Source: Botryosphaeria dothidea (taxonomy: Eukaryota > Ascomycota > Dothideomycetes > Botryosphaeriales > Botryosphaeriaceae). Taken from it: DNA of 64,000 nt. The notes below the pieces were generated by a model. That model was not told the origin of the DNA and did no database searches. It saw nothing but the letters and a program-made list of their open reading frames with translations. The stretch covers positions 1,426,001 to 1,490,000 of the forward strand of contig WWBZ02000022.1 of NCBI GenBank assembly GCA_011503125.2, written 5' to 3'. The position numbers and the translations under genes are program-made. Positions 1 to 10,917 of this stretch are shown here, in pieces. Numbering within the stretch: position 1 is the stretch's first letter; every line of letters starts with the position of its first letter.

Positions 1-411
1 GATTGGGGATGGGCGGAAAAGGCAAAATAAATGACGAGCCTTCGAGGCTCCGGGCGGCAGGCGGGCGTGCTGCGATGGTACCTACCTACACGGGCGGCCA
101 GGCAGGCATGCTAAGCCGCCGATCGCGGGAAAGAGGCAAAGCGGATGCGGGGAAGGTGCGAATCTCCGCCCAGTGCCATCTCAACGTCACATCGCCAGTA
201 TCTGCCCCTCTTCCATCCCACTCTCTCCGCCTCTCGCTTCCGTCATCTCGCCTGACTCGACCGCCCGGAGCCGAAGCAATCTATCAATACCCGCAATGTT
301 TTCCCGGCAAATCCATCCCCGAGGGTGGGATGGCCCCGCTGCGCTTTATAGCCGCTGCTCTCCAACATTGGCATGGAGGCTTAACGGGTCCTGCCAACAT
401 TTCACCACAAC
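1..411 (+). promoter_or_regulatory. Upstream region of the GH3 glycosidase gene
   Basis: No gene is seen here. Two hexamers match the CreA carbon-repressor consensus SYGGRG: GCGGGG at 147-152, and its reverse complement CCCCGC at 334-339. A TTTATA stretch lies at 344-349, about 60 bases before the ATG. CreA control would suit a secreted glycosidase, but such hexamers are common by chance, so this is inference only. Confidence 0.3.
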
Positions 412-3400
412 ATGAGGCCCGTTGCTTCCGCCGCCTTCCTTGCTGCCTTGCTGTCTCTTCCCAAGGTGTTTACTCTACAGCCGCGGCAATCAGACCATGG
501 GGCGTCCAGCAAAGATGCATTCATCAACAATCTGGTTTCGGAGATGACCGTTTCAGAACTTGGTAAGCCCTCGGACCGCTTTTTTCATTCCGTCTCTGCC
601 GTCTTTTTTATTTCAGAAGGCAGCAAAGAAAAGAACACAGAGCACCAGAAACAAATTGCCTTTCCTGCCGCTATGTGGTTCCTCGAGATGGAGGGCACAG
701 ATATGCCACAATTAAAGCACTCCGCAGCTCTTGCTCTTGCTCTGCAGCCTGGCGAGCAACATTGATGTCAAAAGACTTCTCCAAAAGGTGCAATTTTCTC
801 TTGGCTTCCAGAATGAGAGTAATTGCAAACCCTCCAACCATGATTTGCGCTGAGTGTCCATGTGTGAGCCGACAAACTAATCCATCCCCGCAGTACTGCA
901 GTTTCATTTGATGTTTGGAGACAATATCGTCGGCCCCAGAAGCGAGAATGAACTCTATGGTAAATACTGATTCGCAACTTTTCAAACTACTTACTCATCC
1001 GACCGCAGACTTTGCCATGCAGGCTGCTCCGGATGCAGCTGTTGGAAACTTGCACGACTGGTACGTTGCCCACCTTGAAAGTGGCCTATGCTGATTCGTG
1101 AAAGGTATCCGCTGAACACTTCTTACTACAACGGGATGCAGAAGCTCATTGCCGAAAAAGCCCGTCTGAAGATCCCATTCATGCACTTCGGAGAATGCTT
1201 GCATGGAGTAGGCTCCTATAAACAGTCCATGTTTCCTCGTAATTCAAATACCCTGCTCCTTCTCACTAACGATGCTGACACTATCTCAGAATCTATCGGC
1301 CTTTCTTCATCCTTTGACAGTGGTCTAGTATATCGTGTTGGCCGCGCAATTGGAACAGAAGCCCGATCTATCGGGGTGCACGCCTGTCTTTCCCCCGTTC
1401 TCGACCTTTCTGGAAAGGAGCCCCGCTTCGGCCGAGGCCAGGAAGCTTGGGGAGAAGATAAAGTTCTGACATCGCTCATGGGTGTGGCTTATGCTTCCGG
1501 ATTGTCCAAGAACGGATCCTGGTCAGACTCTGACGCCGTCGTTCCCGTGATGAAGCACTTCGCCGCCTATGGTGCACCCCAATCCGGTCTCAATGCTGCT
1601 CCTTGGATGGGCCGTGGCAACCGTGAGATTTTGGAAGAGCTTCTTATGCCCTTCAAGGCTGTTGTCGACCTTGGCGGCGTTCGCGGAGTCATGATGGCTT
1701 ACAATGAGCTTGATGATATTCCTGCACATGTTTCACCTTTGCTCTACCAAGCTTTAGAAGATTGGGGATATGATGGGTTTATCATGGGCGATGATCTGGG
1801 CATTTCAATGTTGGAAGGGCGCCATCAAGTATCGACCGGCCCTGCCGACACTTTAACGGTGCGTTATTGGCCGAATTATGTCCTTATTGCTATACAAGTC
1901 ACTAAACCACCACAGCAATGGTTCAATGCTGGGGGCATGATTCAATTCTACGACTACTCCTTGGAAGACTTTCTGAATACTATTGCTGGCCTTGTCTCAA
2001 ATGACAGCGTAGCTCTCTCGACGCTCCAATCACATGTCAAGAGGATACTGAGAGTCAAGTACGATCTCGGTCTCTTTTCGGACGCACTTATCCCAGACTC
2101 AATCGAGCCTCAGACTGTTACAGATTCCCACGTTCCGCTCACTCTTGAAGCTGCGCAGAAAAGTATCGTTTTGCTGGAGAATCGAAACTCGACTTTACCC
2201 TTGATGCGAGAGGAGCAGAACGTCCAAAAGATTGCACTCATCGGACCCTTTATTGATACACTGAATTATGGAGATTACTCTGGGACATTTGGAGCGTCAC
2301 CTGTCGCAAACTCTTCAACCCTTCAGCAGGCTGTGCAATCACATCTGGCATCACTGGATACTCCGGTTGAGCTGCTTACAGCATGGGGCGCGAATCAATG
2401 GCTCTTTAACCAACAGGTTCCCATTCCGGGCTACCATCTCTCGCCACCAAATGGAACTAATGCGAACAGCAGTGGCACGATAGAGGGACTACTCGCAACA
2501 TACTATTCAGACATAAACTTCACTACACCGCTCGTTCAGACCGTAGAAACCCCATTTCTAGATTGGGGTCTCTATCCTCCCCCAGGCCTTCCCTCTAACA
2601 ACTTCTCCGCAACCTGGGAAGGCATACTCACTGTTCCCTCCACTCTGACTGAGACAGTAGAAGGCTACCTCGGTGTTGCCGTCTTAGCCAACACCACCGC
2701 AACCCTCTACATCGATGGCCAACCTCTCGTCACGTCCCCTCTCACCACAACCGGCAATCTCCTCTCCAACATCGAACCCCGCACCTGGACGGCCGTCAAC
2801 AGCACCGCCGCACCTCCCGGATCCGTTGCCTTCACATTCCACCCCGGCGCGCGTCACCGCATCCGCATCGCCTACCAAGCCTACAACCTATACCAAAAAA
2901 TCGAAAACGAGAGCAGCCTGAACGCCCAAATCCTCCTCTTCTGGAATCTCGTCGACGCGCGCCAAGGATCCCCAGCTCCCGCCCTCGCCCAGGCCATCTC
3001 CGCCGCCCACACCGCCGACGCCATCGTCCTCCACCTCGGCAGCAGCTGGTCCTCCGACGGCGAAGGCGGCGACCGCGCGACCATGTCCCTCTCCCCCAAC
3101 CAGACCGCCCTCGTCGACGCCGTCTTCAGCGCCGCCGAGACGTCCGGCAAACCCGTCGTCCTCGTCCTCACCGGCGGCCGGCCGCTCGCGATTCCCGAGT
3201 ACTACGAGCGCGCCGCGGCGGTCCTGCACACGTTTTTCCCCGGGCAGCAGGGCGGGCGGGCGGTCGCGGATGTGCTGTTCGGAGCCGTGAATCCGGGAGG
3301 CAGGATGCCGGTGAGCGTGGCGAGGAGTGTGGGGCAGTTGCCGGTGTTTTATAACTACAAGTGAGTTGTCTATCCTTTCGTCCCGCGTGCGTGAGTGGCA

Positions 3401-3902
3401 GGCGGGCTGACGCCGGGGCAAAAGGTACACGGCGCGCGCCGTCAAGTACCTCGACGAGGAAATCACGCCCGCGTATCCGTTCGGCCATGGGCTCAGCTAC
3501 TCGAACTTCTCCGTCGGCGGATTTGGCGTGTTGGTCGTGCGCGGCGGGGATGTCGTTGGCGATGCGGCGGCCTTCTCGGCCGGCGATCTCTTGCGCTTCG
3601 GAGTGACGGTGAGGAATGAGGGTCCGTTGCCTGGCAGCCATGTCGTGCAGGTGTATCTGCTCCAGCGTGTGTCGCAGATCACGCAGCCGGTCAGGCAACT
3701 GGTGGCTTTTGCGCGGGTGTATCTGGAGGTCGGGGAAGAGAGGGGTGTGGAAGTTGAGGTCGAGGCGGACAGGTATCTGCGGATATTGGACCGGAAGATG
3801 GAGTGGAGGGTGGAGGGCGGCGAGTATATGTTTGCGGTGCTGACGAATGGTGGTGAGGACGCGGAGCAGGCGGGGAATGTGACGATTACGTGTGTCGAGT
3901 AG
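412..3902 (+). CDS. Secreted GH3 family beta-glycosidase with PA14 insert
   Basis: Seven exons: 412-562, 894-959, 1009-1060, 1105-1238, 1290-1858, 1916-3360, 3425-3902 (964 aa). A hydrophobic signal peptide covers residues 1-20. The GH3 N-terminal barrel shows GECLHG, VKHFAA-type KHFAAYG and GFIMGDDLG, whose first Asp (about residue 302) sits at the nucleophile position. A PA14-like segment (about 515-650) is inserted in the C-terminal domain. The EGGDR motif near residue 707 is where GH3 enzymes usually carry the acid/base Glu. A fibronectin III-like domain (about 860-960) closes the protein. Length and order fit fungal beta-glucosidase/beta-xylosidase-type GH3 enzymes; the substrate cannot be told. 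The first intron (331 bp) is long for a fungus and could hide a small exon. The other boundaries restore motifs seen across the family (for example MFP-QSIG at 1238/1290). Confidence 0.9.
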
Positions 3903-5059
3903 GTTGCGGGATTGGAGGTGAGGGAAGAGCATTTGACGTTGGCCGGTGGTGGTGGTGGTAGTGGCGGTGTGCTTGCTTTAGATATTCTTCCTTGAAGGCG
4001 CGGCCATGCCGCATCGATCAACGAAAAGTCCCACAGTCGTATATTATTTTTCTTATGCGACTGCGGTTTCCCTTCATGCCTCGGCTGTTTGTTTGAGGAC
4101 GCAGTCCCCTTGTCGTGTATCGGGATGCTGCCCGAACTATAGTCTGTACTGTGACTCGGTGTCGTTAGTCTGTCCAAGGACGGTAGTCGCTTGCTCTATA
4201 CATTGGCTGTGGGGTCGACCGACCCTCTGTGGAGAGGTGAAGAAAAAAAAGTGTTGAGGTCGAGGAGACATTTTGTTGTGGGTGCGAGCGTTGGGGCGGC
4301 GGTGACGTCAATGGAAGAAGAAAATTAGAGAGGCGTGGCGGAGTTGGAGCGGAAGAAATGGTCACCAGCATAGTCTGTGAATTCTCCCTTATCAAGTGCG
4401 TCTTGTTTTCCGTCCTCTGGTGCCGTTGGATCCCGCCGTGGCGCACGGCCGGGTCACTTCACTTCACTTCATCTGAATTTATATACGACAAGATATTTAC
4501 CAGTGAGGGGGATTCTACATGCCTCACGTCCCATAAGAGCTTCCAAGCATCGAAAACCAATGACATCACACGTATCTGGGCGGTTGGTCAGAAGCGCAAG
4601 GGAGAAATGGTACTTTCAGTTTTGACGGCGTGACCGATGTTGTAGTCAGCAGAAACTCGTTCTTCACATTCACCATGGCTGCTGCCTGGGCCGCACAGAC
4701 CCCAACAACCCTGTCAATTTGTCCTCGTGCCGCTAATAGTCCTGCCTCCAGCAGCCTATATAAACCCCCACACCCACCACACTCTGAGCCAACAACCTCC
4801 GCTCAGATCTTCACACCCATTTATGACACTGGTAAGTGCATAGTATCTCATCCATACTCTTCTTCGAGAAGTGATCACTGCACCTTCCATCACAAGCGCC
4901 CTCACCACGGAACTTACGTTGACTTGGATCATCCGTAGCAACACAAGCCGCCACCCGCCGTCACCCAACAACAGCCAGCTTCACCCAAGATATTCCACTT
5001 CAACTTCAGCACAACAAAGTAAATATTGGACCCAGATTTCTAAGAGGAGGAATACTTAA
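3903..5059. other. Intergenic region with no clear gene
   Basis: This is the 3' flank of the GH3 gene. It holds short GGT/GGC-rich runs (about 3944-3970) and the TATA element annotated at 4757. A possible spliced leader (ATG at 4823, GTAAGT donor at 4832, acceptor at 4938) leads towards the open frame at 5060. No protein family is recognised. Confidence 0.5.
4757..4764 (+). promoter_or_regulatory. TATA box (TATATAAA)
   Basis: A perfect TATATAAA is followed by a pyrimidine/CA-rich tract typical of fungal 5' leaders, and by a GTAAGT donor at 4832. It lies about 300 bases before the candidate frame at 5060. A real transcript is plausible but unproven. Confidence 0.35.
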
Positions 5060-5494
5060 ATGTCACCAGACTATCTCGACATACGACTCCAAGGACGACG
5101 CGACAAACTTTTGGTGTGGAGTGAACCACATCGTCAAAAAAAAGACCTAAGTGTAGTGAATGGTATCTGTACAGTAACCTTCGCTTTGGTGTGGAGTGAA
5201 CCACACCGTAAAAAAAAAAACCCCTCAACTGTAGCGAATGGTGTCTGGATAGTGACCTTCGCTTTGCCCACGCAACGGTCTTCAGCAACTGATCACACTG
5301 TTGGGCGGCTTGCATTGTGGGTGGTTCACGGTCAGAAGGGCAATATTTCTCGTCTCGATCGAGCATCACTGTTTCCTGCTTTCTGCGGAAATAGATGGTG
5401 TTGTGCAGTCTTAGGGGTACCTGGACCATTCTGTATTGAGCCAGATCCTCACCAAGTCACCTCTTTCGGAACTCTGTTTCGCAAAGAGAGATGA
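5060..5494 (+). CDS. Hypothetical protein with internal tandem duplication
   Basis: An ATG-initiated frame of 144 codons, with no family recognised. Its most notable part is a duplicated 25/26-residue unit starting LVWSEPHR and ending VTFA. The units span 75 and 78 bases, so both copies keep the frame. Several differences between copies are conservative (K/Q, D/N, I/V). Upstream are a TATA box (4757) and a good splice donor (4832), so the real first exon may lie upstream. The frame ends at a TGA that overlaps the ATG of another unsupported frame. It could equally be a chance frame in non-coding DNA. Confidence 0.3.
   Translation: MSPDYLDIRLQGRRDKLLVWSEPHRQKKDLSVVNGICTVTFALVWSEPHRKKKNPSTVANGVWIVTFALPTQRSSATDHTVGRLALWVVHGQKGNISRLDRASLFPAFCGNRWCCAVLGVPGPFCIEPDPHQVTSFGTLFRKER
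5110..5262 (+). repeat. Two-copy tandem repeat, about 75/78 bp
   Basis: Copy 1 is 5110-5184 and copy 2 is 5185-5262. Both start TTTGGTGTGGAGTGAACCAC and end with an ACCTTCGC-type sequence. Each has a small inverted repeat, GTGTGG-6 nt-CCACAC (one mismatch in copy 1), followed by a poly-A run of 8-11. The copies have diverged by substitutions plus a 3-base length change. Confidence 0.85.
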
Positions 5495-8151
5495 GAACCG
5501 GTGAGCCAATCAAAGCAGCGCACCTTCCTGTCCGACGATTACGGTGGTATGGAGTCCCCCTTCCTGGAGGCCAGATTCCCGCCCGAGCGCCACCCGTCGG
5601 GCCTGCCCATGATAGCAGGAAGAAATCGCTCTCCCACTGTCCTTTATCTGCACACAGAGAGGACCTGACCGTGGGGCCAGAGGAGCACTGTTCGTTCGCG
5701 GTAGGCCATGGGACTCCCGGCGGACTCCACTCAGACCTCTGGACAACGTACTCGACGCAATGCAAAACACACTTTAAGTACACAAGCAGGAGTCAGTACA
5801 CCCGGAGAGAGAGAGAGTGTTTGGGGATGGAAAGCCCTACTCATCACCGGGTTTACCATGGCCTTTTGATGTTTCCACAATTGCTAATCATGGTATTTGG
5901 GTCTTTGACGCGTACATTTTTAAGGGTCATTGATATTTGTTGACACACTATTTGAAATTGACATTGCACTGCTTCTGGCAGATGCTTCTGTGGGGTTCCT
6001 GGGGGCTTTTTTTTTCGTTGGAAACTTCAGCCTGCCTGGGGATCCGAGGAAGAAGAACATTACCAGATCTCCCTCAGCAACCGTAGCGTACGCAAAGAGT
6101 TGCTGTGAATCCCGCTGACACTAGGTAGCACTTTAACTCTGCTGTCCAATGCAGTGCCTTGGACAGTTTTCCAACTCGTGCTCAAATTCGTTAGCGAACG
6201 AAGAAACTGTCAGCGGCCCGAAAACCTTCCCAAAGCTAAATCACAAAGGACATGGACCGCTGAATCAGTAAACCACATCAAGACGTGAGTTTTCATCTCA
6301 CCAAGCTTAGCCAAGTCTAATCTTATACACTACTCGCCAATAGCCTTCGCGGTTCACACCGACATAACTGCGAAAAAAGATCTCGCCCCTCACCACTGTT
6401 CACTACACCCAAGCACATCACCAACTCCCCCTCCTCCGCTGTAGGGAGAATGACACAGATGCAGCTCAAGCCAGCAAGATCCGCAAATACGAAGTCATCT
6501 AGATTGTTTGATCGTCGGTGGTGTGACTTCCCGTAACCTCAATTTCTGCGCTTCAGAACTTCCAGACCTCGGACGCGCCCATACGTCTCCGCGCTTCCCG
6601 CTCAGCCCTGCGCAACCGAAGACGCAAAACACAGATCTTGCCGTCTGATGATGGTGGTGACGCGGTGGCCTGACGGGGGTCCTGTCCGTGCATCGCCTGA
6701 ACGGTCCGCTTCCATAGCTAAGAAAAGCATCCATGTCATTGGGGAACGGCAGGTGGCGGGAAGCATTGACGGAGTCAGGTCAGAACTATGATCTGTGGAT
6801 TGTGATGAAGAACTGGTGATGAGCGTTACGGTTTGCGTTTTACCGTGTTGCAGACTGGTGGAGGAGTTCTTCTTTGTCAGGGTGTCTTAGATTGAGATTG
6901 AGGGTTGGCAGACCGGTGGGCGCTTATTGTGAATTGCTTGCCGTGTGATGGAGTTTTGGTGGCGTTTATAGTAGGAATCTTCGTTGGGCAGACCACAACC
7001 CTGTCAAAACTCACCAACCACAAAGGTGTTCACAGCCATCGGTAGCCAAGAAAGAAGGGCGAACCAACTAACAATCCACACCCATAAGATGCCGGACAAT
7101 AACCTTCTCTCAATTAAGCCACCGAAAGGAACAACGGAAAGATCCGGCGTTCAGGTCATGCGCGTCGTCGTCGTCGGATGAGCGGGTGGTGTGAGCGGCC
7201 GTCGCAATTAACGCCCAGCGAATCAGAATTACTAAAATCCGTTGGTTCAAGCTGACACTTGTCTTTCACTGGCCAGCTGCCAGATAATAGTGAATTGGAC
7301 GCAATTTGCATAACGCCAAAGACCCAATGGGTTTTTTTTAACGTTCGAGTAGTGGCGGACGTCAAGTGGACAACTTTGTTCATTGCATGGAGATGCCCAA
7401 ATTCCGACGTTTCCGACCCGACGCCAGCCACAAAACGCCGTCAGGCAGCCGAACGCGCAATGGCGATGACGCGTAGAAGAAGTGACAAAAAGGGTTGCTA
7501 CACAGCAGTATACTCGAGAAAACCCGGCTATAGTGCATGTCAGCTGGGGTACGCATGTTTTAGGACGCGGTTCGATGTTTCGTTCGCATGAGATTCGGTA
7601 GATTTGGCTTTTTCCCCACTCGATGGTAACCGGGAAGGAAAGGAACCTTGTCCCGTGGTTTTATTAAGCATCTCAGCCCTGCGCATATTAAGAACCTTCC
7701 GCCCTGGCTTCATCCCAGCTTCCACGCAAGTCAAATGAATGTCGGCACGAAAGGGAGAACAAGTAAAGAAATATGCTCGAAACAGTGGAAGGAGGGGAAA
7801 CATGAGAGAACAGAGGGAAATAGATGAAATGGAAGAACTATTAGCTCTATTTTCTCCGCTTTCGCACTTTGGGCATTCATGCACGGAGAAAATAGTGTAG
7901 GGCGACCAATTTTTCGGGAAATCCGTAGAGAGACAATAAGGGTCTGCGTCATCGCGCGAGCTCGATAAAGGGTTCACGCGAGCAAGACTGGGGCAGCGGG
8001 GCCGGCGTAAGCGAAAACGGCCGTATCCGTGGGAGGCCTCCTGGGTTGGGCGCCTGAGGAAACAAATTCGCAAGCTGGCAAACCGCAAGCGTAATCGGCT
8101 TTTGACTCGCATGATGGAGCCTCACTTCTTGGCATCCGGAGCATTCACCAT
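5495..8151. other. Gene-poor stretch
   Basis: Only short, overlapping open frames on both strands. None has a recognisable motif, signal peptide or coherent splice pattern. No terminal repeats, transposase or reverse-transcriptase motifs are seen. Bases 5808-5820 are a short GA repeat. Confidence 0.5.
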
Positions 8152-8710
8152 TTAGGGCTGCGTAGGATAAGAACGCATTAGGCGGACCTGGCTGTAGCGT
8201 GGGCCTGCCTTCTCGATGGCGATGAGGAAGCTCGATGAGGTGGGGTTATCGTGAGATTGTGAACCAGAGAGAATGCGGGTCGGAGGACACTCTGACCAGC
8301 GGATCGGAAAAAGGAAGAGGGATACCCGGACGCCATGTTCACCATCCTGTAGATCCCGACATTTAGGCGGAGAGTGCTGACGTTTGACGTTGCAGGACAT
8401 GGTGCTGCTGCTTCTTGAACCGTCTCCAGAAGACATCGTGTCGGTGCAACAGCATGCTAGATTAGGCACTTCTGATCCCGCAACAGGTGGTGTGCATAGG
8501 AAATTGACAGCCTCTGATGATTTGATATTTTGCTGAGATGAAGGGGTGGCAAAAAGCGAATCGAAATCAAAGTAGAAGTAACAGAAGAACTCGTAACATA
8601 CCTGGTTGCTGAGGTGCTAGCTTCAGATAACGATTGGCGTAGCTCTGGGAGTCTTGGATGAACCAATCTCCAGCATCGCTCTCGCGGTCAGAAAATTTCA
8701 GATGCCACAT
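8152..8710 (-). CDS. Hypothetical small protein, two exons (tentative)
   Basis: Exon 1 is 8710-8602 (starts MWHLKFSDRE). Exon 2 is 8513-8152 (ends RSYPTQP). An 88-bp intron with a GTATGT donor and CAG acceptor separates them. The spliced frame is 156 residues and in phase. Exon 1 reads like real coding sequence (acidic and aromatic residues, no repeats). Exon 2 is Ser/Cys-rich with a CCC cluster. No family is recognised. A plausible start and correct phase are the only support; the alternative is non-coding DNA. Confidence 0.3.
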
Positions 8711-10917
8711 GATGGACCTTGAGGATACCAAGGAAACTGCCGCGTAAACAGGCCCGCCAACCCCCTTTTGCGCTCGCAAGGGTTGTTGATGGCGGGCGAA
8801 TGCAAAGGAGGCGCAAAAGTGTGACTGGAAGGATGGTTAAACGGTGAGAACAAGACCGGCGGCGTTGGTGGAGAGGTTGGTTTCAGCAACGAGGTAACTA
8901 AAAATGGTTTTCAAGTCTTGAATCAGTGTAAATCATCTCGGCGGTGGCTGGACGCTAGAGGCCGGAGGATTCGAGAGGGTAGAGCAGGAGGCCGGCTTTG
9001 GGACCGGGCGACGATGCTAACTCAGCCGCAACGTGGTTGGACACGGTCGACTGTCGTCTGGGACGAATTCTAGTGCAAAAATGACGACTGACGCAATGTG
9101 AAACTGGACCGTGGTTGGCGAGGCGCAACATTGGTGGAGATGTGTCTCAGCCCTGTCGGCAATCGAGTCTTGGAAGGGCTGAAGAAGGCTGCGTCGAAGC
9201 TGGGTCTTGGACGCTACATGGCTACTTCCTCCTGAGAGATGGGCAGAAGGCAGGTCGAAACACGACGCCGCGCAGGACCCAGAATCTGGAGATGCGGAGA
9301 GAGAGGTGCGCGTCATAGTGGGCGTCGGAAATGGCGATGTGCAGTTCACCTCGACCGCGAGCTGGTGATCTCCCGCAGCCAAGCGCGATAACAGGCCCGT
9401 GACGGGGCAAAGCAGAGGGAGCAGATCTTACGTAAACGGGATGAGAGAGACCCCTCAGACCCTGATTTGATTTATCGCGCGGCCAGCGGAGTGAACTCCA
9501 TGGCGACTTCCCCACAGTGACGAGCAGCGAGCGGTGTGATGGAGTGGGCGGCGAAAGTGAGGCGTGATACAACAGCAGTGATCGGCCGCCTGCGCCACAC
9601 ACTGCTACAATACCCACCGGGCTGCGGGACCTGATGGCTGGCTTGGTGGGCGGCTAGGCACGGCAGGCTGGTAGCACAGGCGGTACGAGGTGCGGGCGAG
9701 CGCGTGGGTGCATGTACGCGGTAGGCGGGCTGACGTGCAGCAGCCAGAGCCAGATCTGGCAGTGCGGTCGACGGGAGGGCTGGCGTTTCACGAAGAGCCG
9801 CCGGCGGCACCCACGCTCGTAGGCCAGAGCGAGTCAGGCAGGCGGCCGAAAAGGACGCTGGCTGCGCTTTTGGGCAGGCGAAGGGACCGCAACGCCAGGC
9901 ACATGATGGCCCTGGCTCCGTAAATGAGCATCAGCAGAGGACGATCAGGGGCGCAGGCTGCGCCGTTAATCGCGATGCTCTGCTATCTTTGTCCGAATTG
10001 GCCGCGCGGGGGCCACGCTAGCCCTGCAGGTCCCGTGTAGGCATTCATCGCCAAAGCAACAGCTGCAGGCATTGCGCCGTCTTCCCGGCAGGCACCGTTC
10101 AGGCATCCGTCAACCGCATTCCCGCCGCGCAGCAATTCGGGCCTCAGGCGCGCATGACGGCGGCGGGCCCAGCAACACGCGCGGTGGAGCGCGCGGTTTC
10201 AGTCGCTTGATGCGAGGTTGGAGCTGTGGCAGGTCGACAGTAACGGCCGCACAAGACAGCGGCGCGACAGAGCTCGCGCACTGCAGGCCCCTGGGCTCGT
10301 GCGGGCCAAGGATCGTCCGCCGCGCAGCAAATGAGCGCTACCCTGCCCATGCCTGTGCCGCCAGCTGCTCTGCGCCATCGGCCGCCAGCCCAGAAGCGCC
10401 CGCAACCTCGATGTTGAATGTAAACTGCCGCGCGCCCGCCCACCGCTTCCACACATCCGGCCATAACCTCCACTGCAGCTCTCTGCGCGCGCGACTCTGT
10501 CGGCGCTGTCGCTCTCTCAAATCCTGTTTTCCGGCGCCTCCTGCGTGTGCCAGTGCGCCCGATACACTCTCTTACGATCCACCGCTCGTTCTGTCTCACG
10601 CCTCGCCCCAGCAGGGGTGCCTCGTGTGTCATTTACCAACCGGCCATCCACGCCCGTCCCTCCTTCGCCAGACCTCCCTCCCGCCTAAATACGCGCTAGC
10701 CTCGTTGCCCGCGCGCTCGATTCAGCAGGTCGACCGCCGCCTTTGCCCTTGACCCTCCCGCGCAGAAGGGGTCCGACATAAGGCTGTCAAAACCTTCATG
10801 CTCGCCGCTTTCTGTCCCACCGTCCTGACTGTGCAGAAATCCGCCTTGCGAGGGCCAGTCTTCAACACCCAAGCAGGGATTCCTTGAGCGCCCCGGGCCC
10901 CACCAGGATCCGTAACC
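8711..10917. other. Upstream region of the LIM protein gene
   Basis: About 2.2 kb without a supported gene. The part from about 9650 to 10750 is GC-rich, so frames stay open on both strands (up to 226 codons), but their products are Arg/Ala/Ser-rich with no domain. A long 5' regulatory or untranslated region of the LIM gene is the simplest reading. Confidence 0.5.

Noticed and set aside
5491..5943. 150-codon frame whose ATG overlaps the stop of the 5060 frame (ATGA)
   Set aside because: Looks like bacterial translational coupling, but this is a fungal nuclear sequence. The product has no domain and the minus strand is open too.
10072..10752. 226-codon frame upstream of the LIM gene
   Set aside because: GC-rich DNA open on both strands; Arg/Ser/Ala-rich product, no domain or splice pattern.
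3903..10917. Decayed transposon filling the first gap
   Set aside because: No terminal inverted or long direct repeats, no transposase or reverse-transcriptase motifs, and no obvious extreme AT shift typical of RIP.
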